64,000 nt of DNA from PLanc-01 sp034678485 (GTDB lineage Bacteria > Planctomycetota > Phycisphaerae > Sedimentisphaerales > Anaerobacaceae), in NCBI GenBank assembly GCA_034678485.1, contig JAXDBU010000078.1, positions 38,489 through 102,488 on the forward strand, read 5' to 3'. Below are positions 51,838-61,444 of the stretch, one piece after another. Numbering within the stretch: the first letter of the stretch is position 1; every line of letters starts with the position of its first letter. The translations under genes and the position numbers were made by a program. The notes below the pieces were generated by a model that was not told the origin of the DNA, ran no database searches, and was given only the letters and a program-made list of their open reading frames with translations.

Positions 51838-54780
51838 CTACATGACGGAAACGAAATCGTACGATCCCGATTGGACGCTGAACAGCAGACACCCCTTCTC
51901 CGGGCGGATGAACCGTACTCCCTTAGATTGTCCGGCGGGCTTGCCGCCTTCGGTGACCTGCCCCGGATCCCGACCGGGTACATAGACCGTCGCCGTCGAA
52001 TTGGGCGGAACCTCGACGTGGAGCGTCACCTTGCCGCCCTCCCTGGTCCAGTTGCTGACAATCCGTCCATACGGACCGTCGTGGTGCGCCTTGACCCAGG
52101 TGATGTCACCGACCACGGCGGGCTTGAGGATGACATGCTCGAAGCCGGGCGCGGCCGGGTCGGCCTGGATGCCGGCCAGGCCCTGGTAGAACCAGTTGTC
52201 GGGCGAGGTAAAGCAGGAGTGAATGCGGGACCAGTGTCCGTTCCACTGTTCCCAGAAGGTTGTCGCGCCGTCCGCCAGCATGTGGCCCCATCCGGGATAG
52301 GTGGTCTGATCGAACATCGTGAAGACCAGGTCGTTTCGTCCGATCTCGCGCAGATACTCCATCATGAAATAGGTCCCCAGCATACCGGTGTCGAGGTGCC
52401 CCCGGTTCTTCTCCAGGATGTTCTGCTCCAGCTTCTTCAGCAGGGCCATACGCTCGGACTCCGGCACGACTCCGGTCATGAGCGGCATGACGTAGTAGGC
52501 CTGCTCGTCAATCACATATTCCTGCTTGGCGGCATCGTAGAACGTGGCATGCACAATCGGGCGGATTGCGGCCAAGCGTTCGCTGTAGCGCGCCGCGTCA
52601 TCTGACTTGCCAAGGATTTTGGCCATCTGCGTCAGCAGTTTCATCTGGTTGATCCGATAGCAGTTGTTGAACAACTCGGCGGCCGCGGCGCCGGGCCAAT
52701 TGTTCGTGTCCATTCCCCGGCGCGGCGGCACCCAATCACCAATGAAATCCCATTTCCCCCCGAACTTGTGCAGAACGCCACCCTGGCAGATTGACTCCAG
52801 GTAATCCACATAGCGGCGAACCGCCTCGTAGTTCTCTTCCAGGACGCGTCTGTCGCCATAGTAGAGGTAATGGCGCCAGGTAATCGCTGATAACAATCCG
52901 CCCCATCCGGGCCCGCCGCCGCCCTTCCCGAACGGCGCCATGTGCGGCAAGTTGCCGTCGCGGCTCTGCCTGAACCGCCAGTCGCGCAGCCATTTCCGAT
53001 AGTACCCGTCGGCGCGAAAACTGGTCATTAAGCCTTCGACTGCCACTTGGCCATCCCCGTAGCCCATCCGCTCGCGATGCGGACAGTCCACGTAGTAGCC
53101 GCCCAGATCCAGGCAGCGCTGCGTCCATTGATTGACACGGTGTATGCGGTTGAACAGATCGTTCGAGCACTCAAACGCTCCGACCTCTTCCAGATCACTC
53201 TCGATCAGCAAGGCTGTCGCCTCTTGCCTGCTGGGCGCCGATGGCAGACCTTCGACAATCACGTAACGGAAGCCGGCATAATTGAACTTGTTCTCGAACA
53301 CCTCGCCGGCTTTACCGGCAGAAACGAACTCGCTGACCTGATTGAAATGCTGATACTTCTCTCCTCGCCGGACGTCGGCAAAGGTCATCTTTACAATTGT
53401 CCCCCGTTGAAGTGCTGGCATTCTCAGCCTGAGCCATCCCGTCAGCGCCGTTCCGAAATCAATCTCGTACCTACCGCCGTCCAGGGAGGTAACCGCCACC
53501 GCCGGAATCGCCCTCCCGACGCGGTTGAGCGGACAGGGTTGGGTGCGAACATCTCCGCGGGGCGGCTTTGCAGAAACGACCGGCCTCCACGACGCGGTGT
53601 CCAATCCCGGCCGGCTCCAATCCGGCACGATCTCGCGGGCATCGACCCGCTCACCACCAAAGTCATTCCATTTACGGCCGCCGATCCTGTACCACCCGCT
53701 TCGCTGCGCCTTCCACGAGGCGTCGGTGCCGATCGTGACCGGCCGGCCCGCCACCACGGCGTCGAGCTGGGCGCGCACAGCGATGCCGTCCGCCCAGCCT
53801 TCCCCGAGCCAGAGGCCTATGCAATTTCGGCCGGGCCGCAAATGCCGGCCGACATCGTAAGTCACCGTGAAGGACTGATGCTCGGGATCCGAAACGGCGG
53901 GTGTCAGCACATCTTTGCCGACCTTGGATCCGTTGACGTACACCTCGAAGTAATTCAGCGAGTGTACCGTGACGTATGCGGACGCCGGCACAGCGGCGAG
54001 GTCAAATTCCTTGCGAAACAACGGCGCCGGCTGGCCCGGAGTACCGGAAGATACACCGGGAACCATAAGGGCATGGAAATCTTCAGCGCGAGCGGTGCCC
54101 GGCTTCCCGTTGTGGACAAATTCCACCACCAGCTCCTTGACGATGTTCGGGGCCGGATCGCCGCCGAGCGTTCTAAAGTCAACGGTGAACGGCTTCTTCT
54201 TCGCCAGCTCCTTTTTCATGATCTCCGTGACATCCACGGCCACGGTGCCGTCCAGGGTCCGATAGGTCGCCTTCGTGACGGTCAATTTGTCCTTTCCGGC
54301 CGACGCGGGCGGTGCAGGGAGTCCGGCCGGCGTGCCGATCCATTGCGCCTGCCAATCTCCGGGCTCGAGAAGACCCATGGTCCATCCGGCTGCTTCACTC
54401 CAGGCGCTGGATTTACCTTCTTTGTCCCACACGCGCACTTTCCAGTAACACGTCATCGTCGATCCCAACGGTTTGCCGGCGTAGGCAACGTGAATGGATT
54501 GACTCGACTCCACCTCGCCCGAGTTCCACAGGTCGCCGACTCCTTTGTCCAGGCGATCTTGTGAACTCGCGACCAGTACGTGATATGCGGTTTGTTTTTG
54601 TCCCCGCGCCTTTGCTTCAATCCTCCAACTCAAATGGGGCTCCGTTGTATCAAGTCCCAGAGGATTGACAAGGGACTCGCATCGCAAATCGGCAACACTC
54701 GCGGCATCTCCCCCGAACAAGTCCGTGGAGACGATGAGACTTGCCATAAGCGTTGATACAACCAGAACGACTGATCTCAT
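51838..54780 (-). CDS. Alpha-L-rhamnosidase, GH78
   Basis: 980 residues with signal peptide VVLVVSTLMASLIVS. Order: N-terminal Ig-like domain (RCESLVNPLGLDTTEPHLSW, QTAYHVLVASSQDRL, CYWKVRVWD), jelly-roll module (FEVYVNGSKVGKDVLTPAVSD), helical (alpha/alpha)6 catalytic barrel with the family motif DCPHRERMGYGDGQV carrying the general acid region, and a C-terminal beta domain (PEKGCLLFSVQSGSYDF). Inverting release of terminal alpha-L-rhamnose. Flanked on both sides by relics of another CAZyme, which suggests insertion or recombination around it. Confidence 0.92.
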   Translation of the reverse strand: MRSVVLVVSTLMASLIVSTDLFGGDAASVADLRCESLVNPLGLDTTEPHLSWRIEAKARGQKQTAYHVLVASSQDRLDKGVGDLWNSGEVESSQSIHVAYAGKPLGSTMTCYWKVRVWDKEGKSSAWSEAAGWTMGLLEPGDWQAQWIGTPAGLPAPPASAGKDKLTVTKATYRTLDGTVAVDVTEIMKKELAKKKPFTVDFRTLGGDPAPNIVKELVVEFVHNGKPGTARAEDFHALMVPGVSSGTPGQPAPLFRKEFDLAAVPASAYVTVHSLNYFEVYVNGSKVGKDVLTPAVSDPEHQSFTVTYDVGRHLRPGRNCIGLWLGEGWADGIAVRAQLDAVVAGRPVTIGTDASWKAQRSGWYRIGGRKWNDFGGERVDAREIVPDWSRPGLDTASWRPVVSAKPPRGDVRTQPCPLNRVGRAIPAVAVTSLDGGRYEIDFGTALTGWLRLRMPALQRGTIVKMTFADVRRGEKYQHFNQVSEFVSAGKAGEVFENKFNYAGFRYVIVEGLPSAPSRQEATALLIESDLEEVGAFECSNDLFNRIHRVNQWTQRCLDLGGYYVDCPHRERMGYGDGQVAVEGLMTSFRADGYYRKWLRDWRFRQSRDGNLPHMAPFGKGGGGPGWGGLLSAITWRHYLYYGDRRVLEENYEAVRRYVDYLESICQGGVLHKFGGKWDFIGDWVPPRRGMDTNNWPGAAAAELFNNCYRINQMKLLTQMAKILGKSDDAARYSERLAAIRPIVHATFYDAAKQEYVIDEQAYYVMPLMTGVVPESERMALLKKLEQNILEKNRGHLDTGMLGTYFMMEYLREIGRNDLVFTMFDQTTYPGWGHMLADGATTFWEQWNGHWSRIHSCFTSPDNWFYQGLAGIQADPAAPGFEHVILKPAVVGDITWVKAHHDGPYGRIVSNWTREGGKVTLHVEVPPNSTATVYVPGRDPGQVTEGGKPAGQSKGVRFIRPEKGCLLFSVQSGSYDFVSVM

Positions 54781-54796
54781 AAAAGTGTCCTTTCAA

Positions 54797-54916
54797 TCAG
54801 CAACCGGCCTTGGTTTCCTCCGGCGGATGGCGGAACCAGTCCTCCAGTTCGGCGCCGGCTGCAAAGGTGGCGCGTGCCGCGACAGGCAAGAATGCGGCCG
54901 GCATTTTGTATTTCAT
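54797..54916 (-). pseudogene. Relic of a secreted glycoside hydrolase N-terminus (copy 2)
   Basis: 39-codon ORF, SD AAGAGGAA, signal peptide MPAAFLPVAARATFAAG followed by AELEDWFRHPPEETKAGC and a stop. Paralogue of the relic at 51579-51722; together they flank the GH78 gene as direct repeats. Confidence 0.6.
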
Positions 54917-54964
54917 CGGTATTCCTCTTGAGAATCCGGTGACTGAATCGTAACACTTCCGGCA

Positions 54965-55957
54965 CTACCTCGTGTATTCATCCAACAGGCGAAGATAGAT
55001 GCGGTAATTCTCCAGGGACACGCCGGGAGGAGTCTGGTGGTCAACGCTGGGAATGAACCCGCCCGATTGGATCACGGGCGCCAATCGCTCGAACTCCTCG
55101 CGCATGGCTGCTTCGCCGTGCTTCAGGACCATCTTGTTGTAGTGCCCTACCATGGCCAGCCTGGGAAACTGTTTGCGCATGGACATCCCGTCGACACCTG
55201 CCTGTCGTTCCAGCGGGAGCACGCCTTCAATCCCGTTCGCCAGCAGCCAGGGAACAAGGAGCGTGACGTCGCCGTCGGTATCCACAATGGTCAGCATCTC
55301 CATCTCTTTCGCCCGCGCCAGCATTTTCCTGTAATAGGGCGACAGAAATTCGTCCGTCAGTCCCCTGCCGATCATGGGGCCGTCGTTGTAGGACATGTCT
55401 TCGGCAACGGTCATGAATGTCGGTCGGCCGACGCGCTCTATCTTATCCAGCAGATCCAGGTTGAAGTCCAGCAGATCCTGATTGAGCTTGTGCAGGAGTT
55501 CCGGCTGATCGTAGAAGGCCAACATCAGCTTGGTGAACCCCATGAGCGTTCGGGGAAACCAGAAGCAGCCTTCGAGCGTAATCCAGATGACGGCTTCGCC
55601 CTCGTCCTGTCGTTCGATCCACGGCTTCATCCCCCGGATCGCGTCGCTGTGGTCGGGAAACAGGTGCGGGCGATGGGCCAGATAGTCGCCCATGCTCGAA
55701 ACGATGCCCTCGACGTGGTGCTGCTCGGCTTCAATCGTTGCGTCTGTCGTACTGAACCAGTACTGCTTGTAGGGGTCGAGCCCGAAGTACTCGTGTATAT
55801 CAAAAATATCAGTCAGCTCGGCCGGCAGCCCCTCGTCATGCCAGCGTTCAATTGTCTTGTCCCACCACATCGCCCATTCCCAACGCGGAATGCGGTCGAC
55901 ATCCTGAAACTCCATTAAAGCCCTGAAACGCTCCACGTGGTTCATGTCACTCGACAT
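54965..55957 (-). CDS. UroD-superfamily protein (methyltransferase fold), variant metal site
   Basis: 330 residues from ATG 55957 (GGAG 6 nt upstream; a TTG at 55969 is an alternative). The uroporphyrinogen-decarboxylase fold is recognisable by the start (VERFRALMEFQDVDRIPRWE), the RTLMGF segment, a conserved AEDMSYNDGPMIG block and the C-terminal PPGVSLENYRIYLRLLDEY. At the place of the Zn-binding HxC of MtaA/MtbA-type methyltransferases it has DTDG (226-229); a late VDHQTPP offers a His. Either metal ligands are different or the protein is not a Zn methyltransferase. Lies 14 nt after the stop of its relative. Function unknown. Confidence 0.78.
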   Translation of the reverse strand: MSSDMNHVERFRALMEFQDVDRIPRWEWAMWWDKTIERWHDEGLPAELTDIFDIHEYFGLDPYKQYWFSTTDATIEAEQHHVEGIVSSMGDYLAHRPHLFPDHSDAIRGMKPWIERQDEGEAVIWITLEGCFWFPRTLMGFTKLMLAFYDQPELLHKLNQDLLDFNLDLLDKIERVGRPTFMTVAEDMSYNDGPMIGRGLTDEFLSPYYRKMLARAKEMEMLTIVDTDGDVTLLVPWLLANGIEGVLPLERQAGVDGMSMRKQFPRLAMVGHYNKMVLKHGEAAMREEFERLAPVIQSGGFIPSVDHQTPPGVSLENYRIYLRLLDEYTR

Positions 55958-55971
55958 GTCTATCTCCAAGC

Positions 55972-57123
55972 TCAGGCATATCTTCCAAACTCATACACCG
56001 TATCATACATCGCGACGATGTTCTCCGGCGGGACCCCGGCCTGGATATTGTGAACGTTGTTGAAAACATAGCCGCCGCCGGTCATGAACGCCAGGATGTT
56101 CTCACGCACCTGCCTGGCAACCTCCTCCGGCGCGGCAACGGGAAGAACGTGCTGGCTATCGATCGCACCGCCCCAGAACACCAACCTGTCACCGAAATCT
56201 CTCTTCAGCTCTGAGGGAACCATATCCACGGCACTGATCTGAACCGGGTTGAGGATGTCGATCCCATTATCGATCAGCTCGGGAATATAACTCCTGCACG
56301 CGCCGCACGTGTGATACCAGATCTTCGCCTTCGTGCGGGACCGGATGTACTGGACCAGTCTCTTATGTCGCGGTTTGACGACCGTTTTGTAGAATTGGGG
56401 GTTAAACAGCGGGCCGTGCTGAGCGGCAAGATCATCGCCGATCATGATGACGTCCACCACATCGCCGACCTCATCCAGGAACATGCTGAACCAGTCCAGC
56501 CAGAATTTCAGGGTCTGATCGATCAGTGCCTCGCAGAACTCCGGCTCGGCGATCATGTCACAAAACCACTGTTCCAGCCCGCGCATGTACCAGCAAATCT
56601 CGTAGACAACACCGGAAATGCGGCTGACCACAGCGTACGGGGTTTCATTCTTGAGTATGAGCGCACGAGCGCGCATTCCATCAAAGCGGCCCGCGTCATT
56701 ACCCTTGGGGAATGGATACTCCTTGATATCATCGATCGTGGCGTCAGCCAGCGGATGATGCGAGATATCCATGTAAAGCGGCTGGTCATCCGGCATGGGC
56801 CATACGACTCCAAACTCGTCCTTGAGATCATGCCACTTGCGGCCGTCCGGCTCATTGATCTCAATGCCGCCCTTCCAATCACTTGCCGCCCCGGCGGCGA
56901 TATACCTGGTATCCACGTGCAATCGCTCCAGCAATTCCTCACAAGGCTCCGCCAACTGCTGGACCGCATCCATGATTACGAGCTCATCCCGGATGCCCAA
57001 GTGCTCAATCAGGGCTTTGTAGGCGAACTTGTGGATGCCCGTCTGGTTGCCGCCGAGGTCGATGGGGACGCGATCCGGCTCCTCGTGGTTCAGGGCCTTC
57101 ATTACGCGTTCTCTTGATGTCAT
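55972..57123 (-). CDS. UroD-superfamily protein with HxC metal-binding motif
   Basis: 383 residues, ATG with AGGAG upstream. UroD/MtaA-type start (SRERVMKALNHEEPDRVPID), a central MIGDDLAAQHGPLFNP block, and YHTCGACRSYIPELIDNGID with His271-x-Cys273 placed like the Zn site of corrinoid methyltransferases. The third ligand, usually a Cys before the PPENI motif, is replaced in GYVFNNVHNIQAGVPPENI, so His may substitute. Family members move methyl groups between corrinoid proteins and thiols or folates. Between glycosidases, demethylation of methylated sugars is a speculative role. Co-transcribed with the second copy and the GH32 gene. Confidence 0.8.
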   Translation of the reverse strand: MTSRERVMKALNHEEPDRVPIDLGGNQTGIHKFAYKALIEHLGIRDELVIMDAVQQLAEPCEELLERLHVDTRYIAAGAASDWKGGIEINEPDGRKWHDLKDEFGVVWPMPDDQPLYMDISHHPLADATIDDIKEYPFPKGNDAGRFDGMRARALILKNETPYAVVSRISGVVYEICWYMRGLEQWFCDMIAEPEFCEALIDQTLKFWLDWFSMFLDEVGDVVDVIMIGDDLAAQHGPLFNPQFYKTVVKPRHKRLVQYIRSRTKAKIWYHTCGACRSYIPELIDNGIDILNPVQISAVDMVPSELKRDFGDRLVFWGGAIDSQHVLPVAAPEEVARQVRENILAFMTGGGYVFNNVHNIQAGVPPENIVAMYDTVYEFGRYA

Positions 57124-57156
57124 CGTGTAGCTCCTATGCCGAATCCGCGAAGTACG

Positions 57157-59334
57157 TCAGGGCCAAATCGACTGCATCCGCCATGCATCGAGTCGATTCA
57201 GTACAGCATCTTGTCCCTGGGCGCGAATTGACACGCCAACGCTATCGGCGCGACCGGGATAGACGCGCATGGCGAGGTACAGCTTCGCATTCACGAAGAC
57301 CTCGACGACGCTGCGATCGACGAACACGCGCAGCCTTAGCGGCTCACCTTTGCGTTCCATCACCGCTCTTTCCGGCGGTCTGAGCCAAACGTCGGGCAAT
57401 GTACTGGAGCGTGATCCGTCCAGGCAAATGACCCCCTTGGTGTAGTACCAGATACTTAATTTCCGATCGTAGTTGTAGAAAGTGATGGAAGTCTTCTCCT
57501 CGGCATTTGGAGAACGCAAAACATCGAGTTGCACCCAGCGCGACTCTTGCGGATCGATCTCAGTGTCTATTTCCAGCGCAGTGCCCGTGATCGCTTCCAA
57601 GACAACCTCTTCGTTGGCCGGAAGGATGGTTTCGCCGACGTGCTGGTGTTCCGTACGCAGCGAGGCAACGGCCTCGACTGGTTCGATCCGCAGTAGCGAA
57701 TCCGGTCCCAGAGTAAGGCGCTGCGGCAGAGACATGAGCTGGTCCCAGTCGTCGCTATGCCTGCCATCGTTGATGTTGAGAATGTTGATCACGCCTCCTT
57801 TGCCATCCGCTGTGGCCGACGGGGCATGGACCCCGCCCGGAGAAACGGCTCCGTGATTGAAGCGACCGTGCGCGTACGGTTTGAAACGGTGTCTCTGCTT
57901 GTCGTAATCTCCGAGCAAGTACTGACTTCCTATGGTGTGGCTGAAGGAGAGCAACATGTGTTTGTTGCCGATCGGAACGAAGTTGGGACAGGCAAGCGCG
58001 TCCCCCATGGGAAAGGGATTCTCTTCCAAAAAACGGCCGTGGACGGTCCAATCGACCAGGTTCTTGGAGGAAACCAGGCAATCCGCGCCCACAAGACCGA
58101 AATAGGTGTCCCCTTCCTTCCAAATGGACGAATCCCCTGTTGGAGCCCCGCGCACGGGCATGCCCCCAAGTTTCTCCCAATTCAGCAGCAAAGGGTCTGT
58201 CGAAACCGCAACCATCTGGCCCGCGCTGATGCCCGGATAGAATGCGACCACTTGCTCCTCCTCGACCACTGTGTCACCACTAAAACACATCCTCTCGACG
58301 CTCGGATAGATCGCGTAGGGCAAATCGTGCCAGTGGACAAGATCATCGCTAACGGCGTGCCCCCAATGCTGGCGGCGTCTAGCGATGTCCGCAGGACGAG
58401 GGAACTCATCCGGTGGGTACGCCTGATAGAAGAGGTGCCAGCGGCCTCGCCAGAAGCACAGTCCATGCGGATCGTTCATCTGACTTTCGGGGCTGACGAA
58501 ATGATAAGCGGGACGATAGCGGTCGGCCGCCAGCCTTTTTCGCGATTCAGCGAAGCGCCGTATCAACGGGTTCGTCTTGAGTTGTTCCTCCTGCTCGGCG
58601 AGCGTTTCCGCAAAGGTGAACTTGGGTGTCACGGAGGCGTATGCCTCCCGCCGCCGCATCAACGCGGTCTGTGCCATTTCCTCCCGAGCGGGCGTTTCGA
58701 CCGCTTGCCTTGCAGCGATGGCAGCCGCCGCGGCCTCGGCGGAATCGAAGATTTGTATGTGGTCGATCGCACCAAAGAACCGAACTCCCGAGGTATACAC
58801 GGGCGAAAGCCTCACACGCAGGGGGCCTGTCCCATCTCCCTGGTAGGTGAACGTGTGATTCTCCATCACCAGCTTGCCACCCCATTTTCCGGGGGTCACC
58901 ACGTGCTTTCTCAAGACAGTGCCGTCGGGTCGCAACAGTTCCACCGCAATCTGGTCCCCGGCAGCGGTCTCCTGACTCAGCCCCGCGTAAACGGCGGGGC
59001 CGGCATCCAAAGACACGGTGTAGACGTGCCCCTTGTCGTTGACCGGCATCCCCTTCTTCTGCGTGAAAATGTTCTGCTGCGTCCGGTTGGCAACCAGCAT
59101 GAGGGCCCAATTACCCGGAGACTGCTCCACCCAATGCACCGGCATGTCGTCGCCCTGCTTCGTCCAGCCCGGCAATTCGTGGCCGTGCTTCACCGGCAGA
59201 AAAGTCTGTGCCTGGTAGTTCCTGCCGATCAGCGCCGCATCGCCGTTGAAATCCTCGGTAAACAGCGCGCTCGCCGGGTCCGAATACGCGACCTTTCCAA
59301 CCAGCACAAACAATATTAGCAGCGTGTGTTTCAT
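57157..59334 (-). CDS. GH32-like protein A with novel N-terminal domain, acid/base Glu missing
   Basis: 725 residues, signal peptide LLILFVLVGKVAYS, SD AGGAG. Residues 20-270 form an N-terminal jelly-roll-like and helical region (LFTEDFNGDAALIGRNYQAQ, GAIDHIQIFDSAEAAAAAI) shared with protein B. The GH32 propeller begins near 280: nucleophile Asp288 in QMNDPHG, Asp401 in the place of the RDP motif (GDSSIWKEG), but the EC(P) motif reads ALACPNF with Ala448. C-terminal beta-sandwich (LRVFVDRSVVEVFVNAKLYL) is normal. Acts or binds on fructan-like or other furanoside sugars by family; catalysis is doubtful or uses another residue. Confidence 0.85.
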   Translation of the reverse strand: MKHTLLILFVLVGKVAYSDPASALFTEDFNGDAALIGRNYQAQTFLPVKHGHELPGWTKQGDDMPVHWVEQSPGNWALMLVANRTQQNIFTQKKGMPVNDKGHVYTVSLDAGPAVYAGLSQETAAGDQIAVELLRPDGTVLRKHVVTPGKWGGKLVMENHTFTYQGDGTGPLRVRLSPVYTSGVRFFGAIDHIQIFDSAEAAAAAIAARQAVETPAREEMAQTALMRRREAYASVTPKFTFAETLAEQEEQLKTNPLIRRFAESRKRLAADRYRPAYHFVSPESQMNDPHGLCFWRGRWHLFYQAYPPDEFPRPADIARRRQHWGHAVSDDLVHWHDLPYAIYPSVERMCFSGDTVVEEEQVVAFYPGISAGQMVAVSTDPLLLNWEKLGGMPVRGAPTGDSSIWKEGDTYFGLVGADCLVSSKNLVDWTVHGRFLEENPFPMGDALACPNFVPIGNKHMLLSFSHTIGSQYLLGDYDKQRHRFKPYAHGRFNHGAVSPGGVHAPSATADGKGGVINILNINDGRHSDDWDQLMSLPQRLTLGPDSLLRIEPVEAVASLRTEHQHVGETILPANEEVVLEAITGTALEIDTEIDPQESRWVQLDVLRSPNAEEKTSITFYNYDRKLSIWYYTKGVICLDGSRSSTLPDVWLRPPERAVMERKGEPLRLRVFVDRSVVEVFVNAKLYLAMRVYPGRADSVGVSIRAQGQDAVLNRLDAWRMQSIWP

Positions 59335-59353
59335 TGTCAGGTTCTCCTTTCTC

Positions 59354-60966
59354 TTACGGTTTCACTCGTGCCAAAACCAGCACCCAATCCTGTGGTGAAG
59401 GCACGTTTTGCTTGAACTCGACGGGCTTCGCCGTCTTGTCGCCCGGCTGTGCCGTGGCCTTGATTGTGCCCCGATCGAATTTCCGGCCTGTCGCCGGATC
59501 AAAATAGTAGACGTGCCAATCGACGTCCGACGCCGGATTCTTTACCAGGGGGCCGGTCCAGTTGTAAACGTTGCGCCGCGGCAAATAGACGAAACGCGCT
59601 TCGCCGGGAATACCCGCGGCATAGCTGCCCGCCTCGACCCATTCGGGGTACGGCTCGAAACGCCACCACGGATACTGCTCAAGCAGTTTCTTGCCCAACC
59701 CGATCTGGGTGGCGCCTGGAAAATTCATGTCCTCGCGCCAGTCGTCAGATCGTAGACAGGCGTAATGCCGGGATCGCCTTCCACGCCCGCGTGCCAGATG
59801 CCCGCGGCGCCATACGTATGGCCCGCCGCGCCGTTGAGCATGCATCCCCAAAAAAGGTGCCGCTGAATATCCGGGTGATTCAACTGCATGTGGCCCTCAT
59901 AGCATGCCTCGCCAACCACGGTCGGCATGGTTGGCGTTGCGGAGTAAGACTCCTTTATCGCCGAAATGGACATGCGCACGGCATCCCAATCGCAGTGCGA
60001 GGTCTGGAGCATGTCATAATGGATGACGGACTGATCGATCACGCCCGTCCGGGAGGAGCCGGGGGTGTGCATCGTCGCCAATCGGCCATAAGGGTCTGTC
60101 TTTCTCGCGTACATTGCCACGTCGGTCCACTGCTTTTCGGTGCCCTTGAATGCCCATCCCCCGGCCTCGCCGGCAAAGAGCCACGTTGTTGGATATGCCC
60201 CATAGTGTGCAATCAGATTCCGCCAATGCCTTTTCCAACCGGCATCGCCAACCGCCGGCATTCCCCAATCACGCGCCCATCCGCCGACAATCGCCGGGAG
60301 TATTCCCGCGTCAATCAACCACTCGATGTGGCGGTCCGCGTATTCGAAGTACTTCGGATTGACGACGCTAAAATCCCTGGTCAAGTATGGTTTTCCGCCT
60401 TCATTTTCCCATCGCGGCTCAAAGAGACCCTCATCGGGATGCAAACCGCATACAATCTGCACTACCGTGAATCCCTTGGTCTTGCGGTCGGCCATCAGCT
60501 CCTGAAATCCTTCCCAGGTCAACCGTTTGCAAAGCCCCTTCCACCAGGTATCGCCAAGCCAGAAGAACGGTGTGCCATCCGCGTGTTCAAAGTGTCGCCG
60601 GTCGGCTGCCACTTGAATAGGGCCATGGCGGTAAAGCGGATTCTTTCCGGTGTACGGCTTGATTTCGATGCGGCCTTCCACGCCGTGTAGCCCCGGGTCG
60701 TCCTTGGCGCTGCAGTTGCTACGATACCGGTGCGTACCGGTGAGAGGGGAAGCGTAGCGGACTTTCCACTGGTTGCCGCCCGCCCAAAACGCCGGCACCG
60801 TCTTCTGCGCGCCCTCGGGATCCGTGAAGACAACGTCGAGTGTAACGTCCTTGAACGAATCAGCGTAGGCCTTCTTCGCTTGGAACGAGATTTCCGCGAC
60901 CAGATTGGCCTCGGTTTCCGCCGCCACTGCAAAACACGGCATTAACATCATCACGAATAGAACCAT
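59354..60966 (-). pseudogene. DUF5060-DUF4038 glycosidase (GH140-like) split by a one-base deletion
   Basis: Frame 1 (60966-59725) has a signal peptide, an N-terminal Ig-like DUF5060 (DVVFTDPEGAQKTVPAFWAG), and a DUF4038 TIM barrel (FEHADGTPFFWLGDTWWKGL, VVQIVCGLHPDEG, WLIDAGILPAIVGGW, TMPTVVGEACYEGH with a catalytic-type Glu). Near 59744 the frame is lost: VYDLT is followed in frame 1 by a quick stop, while the adjacent frame gives DWREDMNFPGATQIGLGKKL and the collagen-binding-like C-terminus. Restoring one base yields a 537-residue protein. Deletion or sequencing error; the rest is well conserved. Confidence 0.82.
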
Positions 60967-60973
60967 GTTATTT

Positions 60974-61240
60974 TCATTCTCCCACCTCTGTCTTCATCTT
61001 TCGTTCGTTCACTGACGGGATGGTCGGCTTGAGCTGCCGCCCATCTTCCACCGGATACTGCGCCTGCATGTATTCCAGTTCTTGAATCATCGCCTGCATC
61101 ATGGTTTTGAGTTGTTGCGGGTTCTTGGATGCCAGGTTGTCGGATTCGCTCGGATCGCTCTCGAGATCGAACGGTGCGTACCGGTTGCTATCGCCAAAGT
61201 ATTCATACGCCTTCACCCACTCCCGCCAGGTTCCGGGCAT
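60974..61240 (-). pseudogene. C-terminal relic of a sulfatase
   Basis: About 88 codons: YEYFGDSNRYAPFDLESDPS, ESDNLASKNPQQLKTMMQAM and ELEYMQAQYPVEDGRQLKP match the last 85 residues of arylsulfatase-type enzymes (metal-binding core and CxPSR motif absent). Its end carries the SD-like GGGAG used by the next gene. Joined at about 61240 to the relic of a GH32-type N-terminus. Confidence 0.7.
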
Positions 61241-61388
61241 ACTTCAGTGGCAGAAAAAAATCTGCCTGATAATTGGTCCTGAGCAAATCGGTTTCGCGCG
61301 TGAATTCCTCCGTGAACAAAGCCGCCTGTGCGGTTCCAGAGAGAATCACAGCGCACAGCGATAATACAACATATCTTCTGATTTTCAT
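61203..61388 (-). pseudogene. N-terminal relic of a GH32-like protein (third copy)
   Basis: ATG 61388 with SD AGGAGG, signal peptide VVLSLCAVILSGTAQA, then LFTEEFTRETDLLRTNYQAD and FFLPLKYAR, matching the start of the N-terminal domain of the GH32 proteins A and B (LFTEDFNGDAALIGRNYQAQ, FLPVKHG). At about 61240 it runs into sulfatase sequence out of frame and stops at 61203. Chimeric relic. Confidence 0.7.
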
Positions 61389-61444
61389 TTGTTTCCTCCT
61401 GATTTGAGTATCACGATAAAGGCGCTTCTCAATGAATTCTTCGC

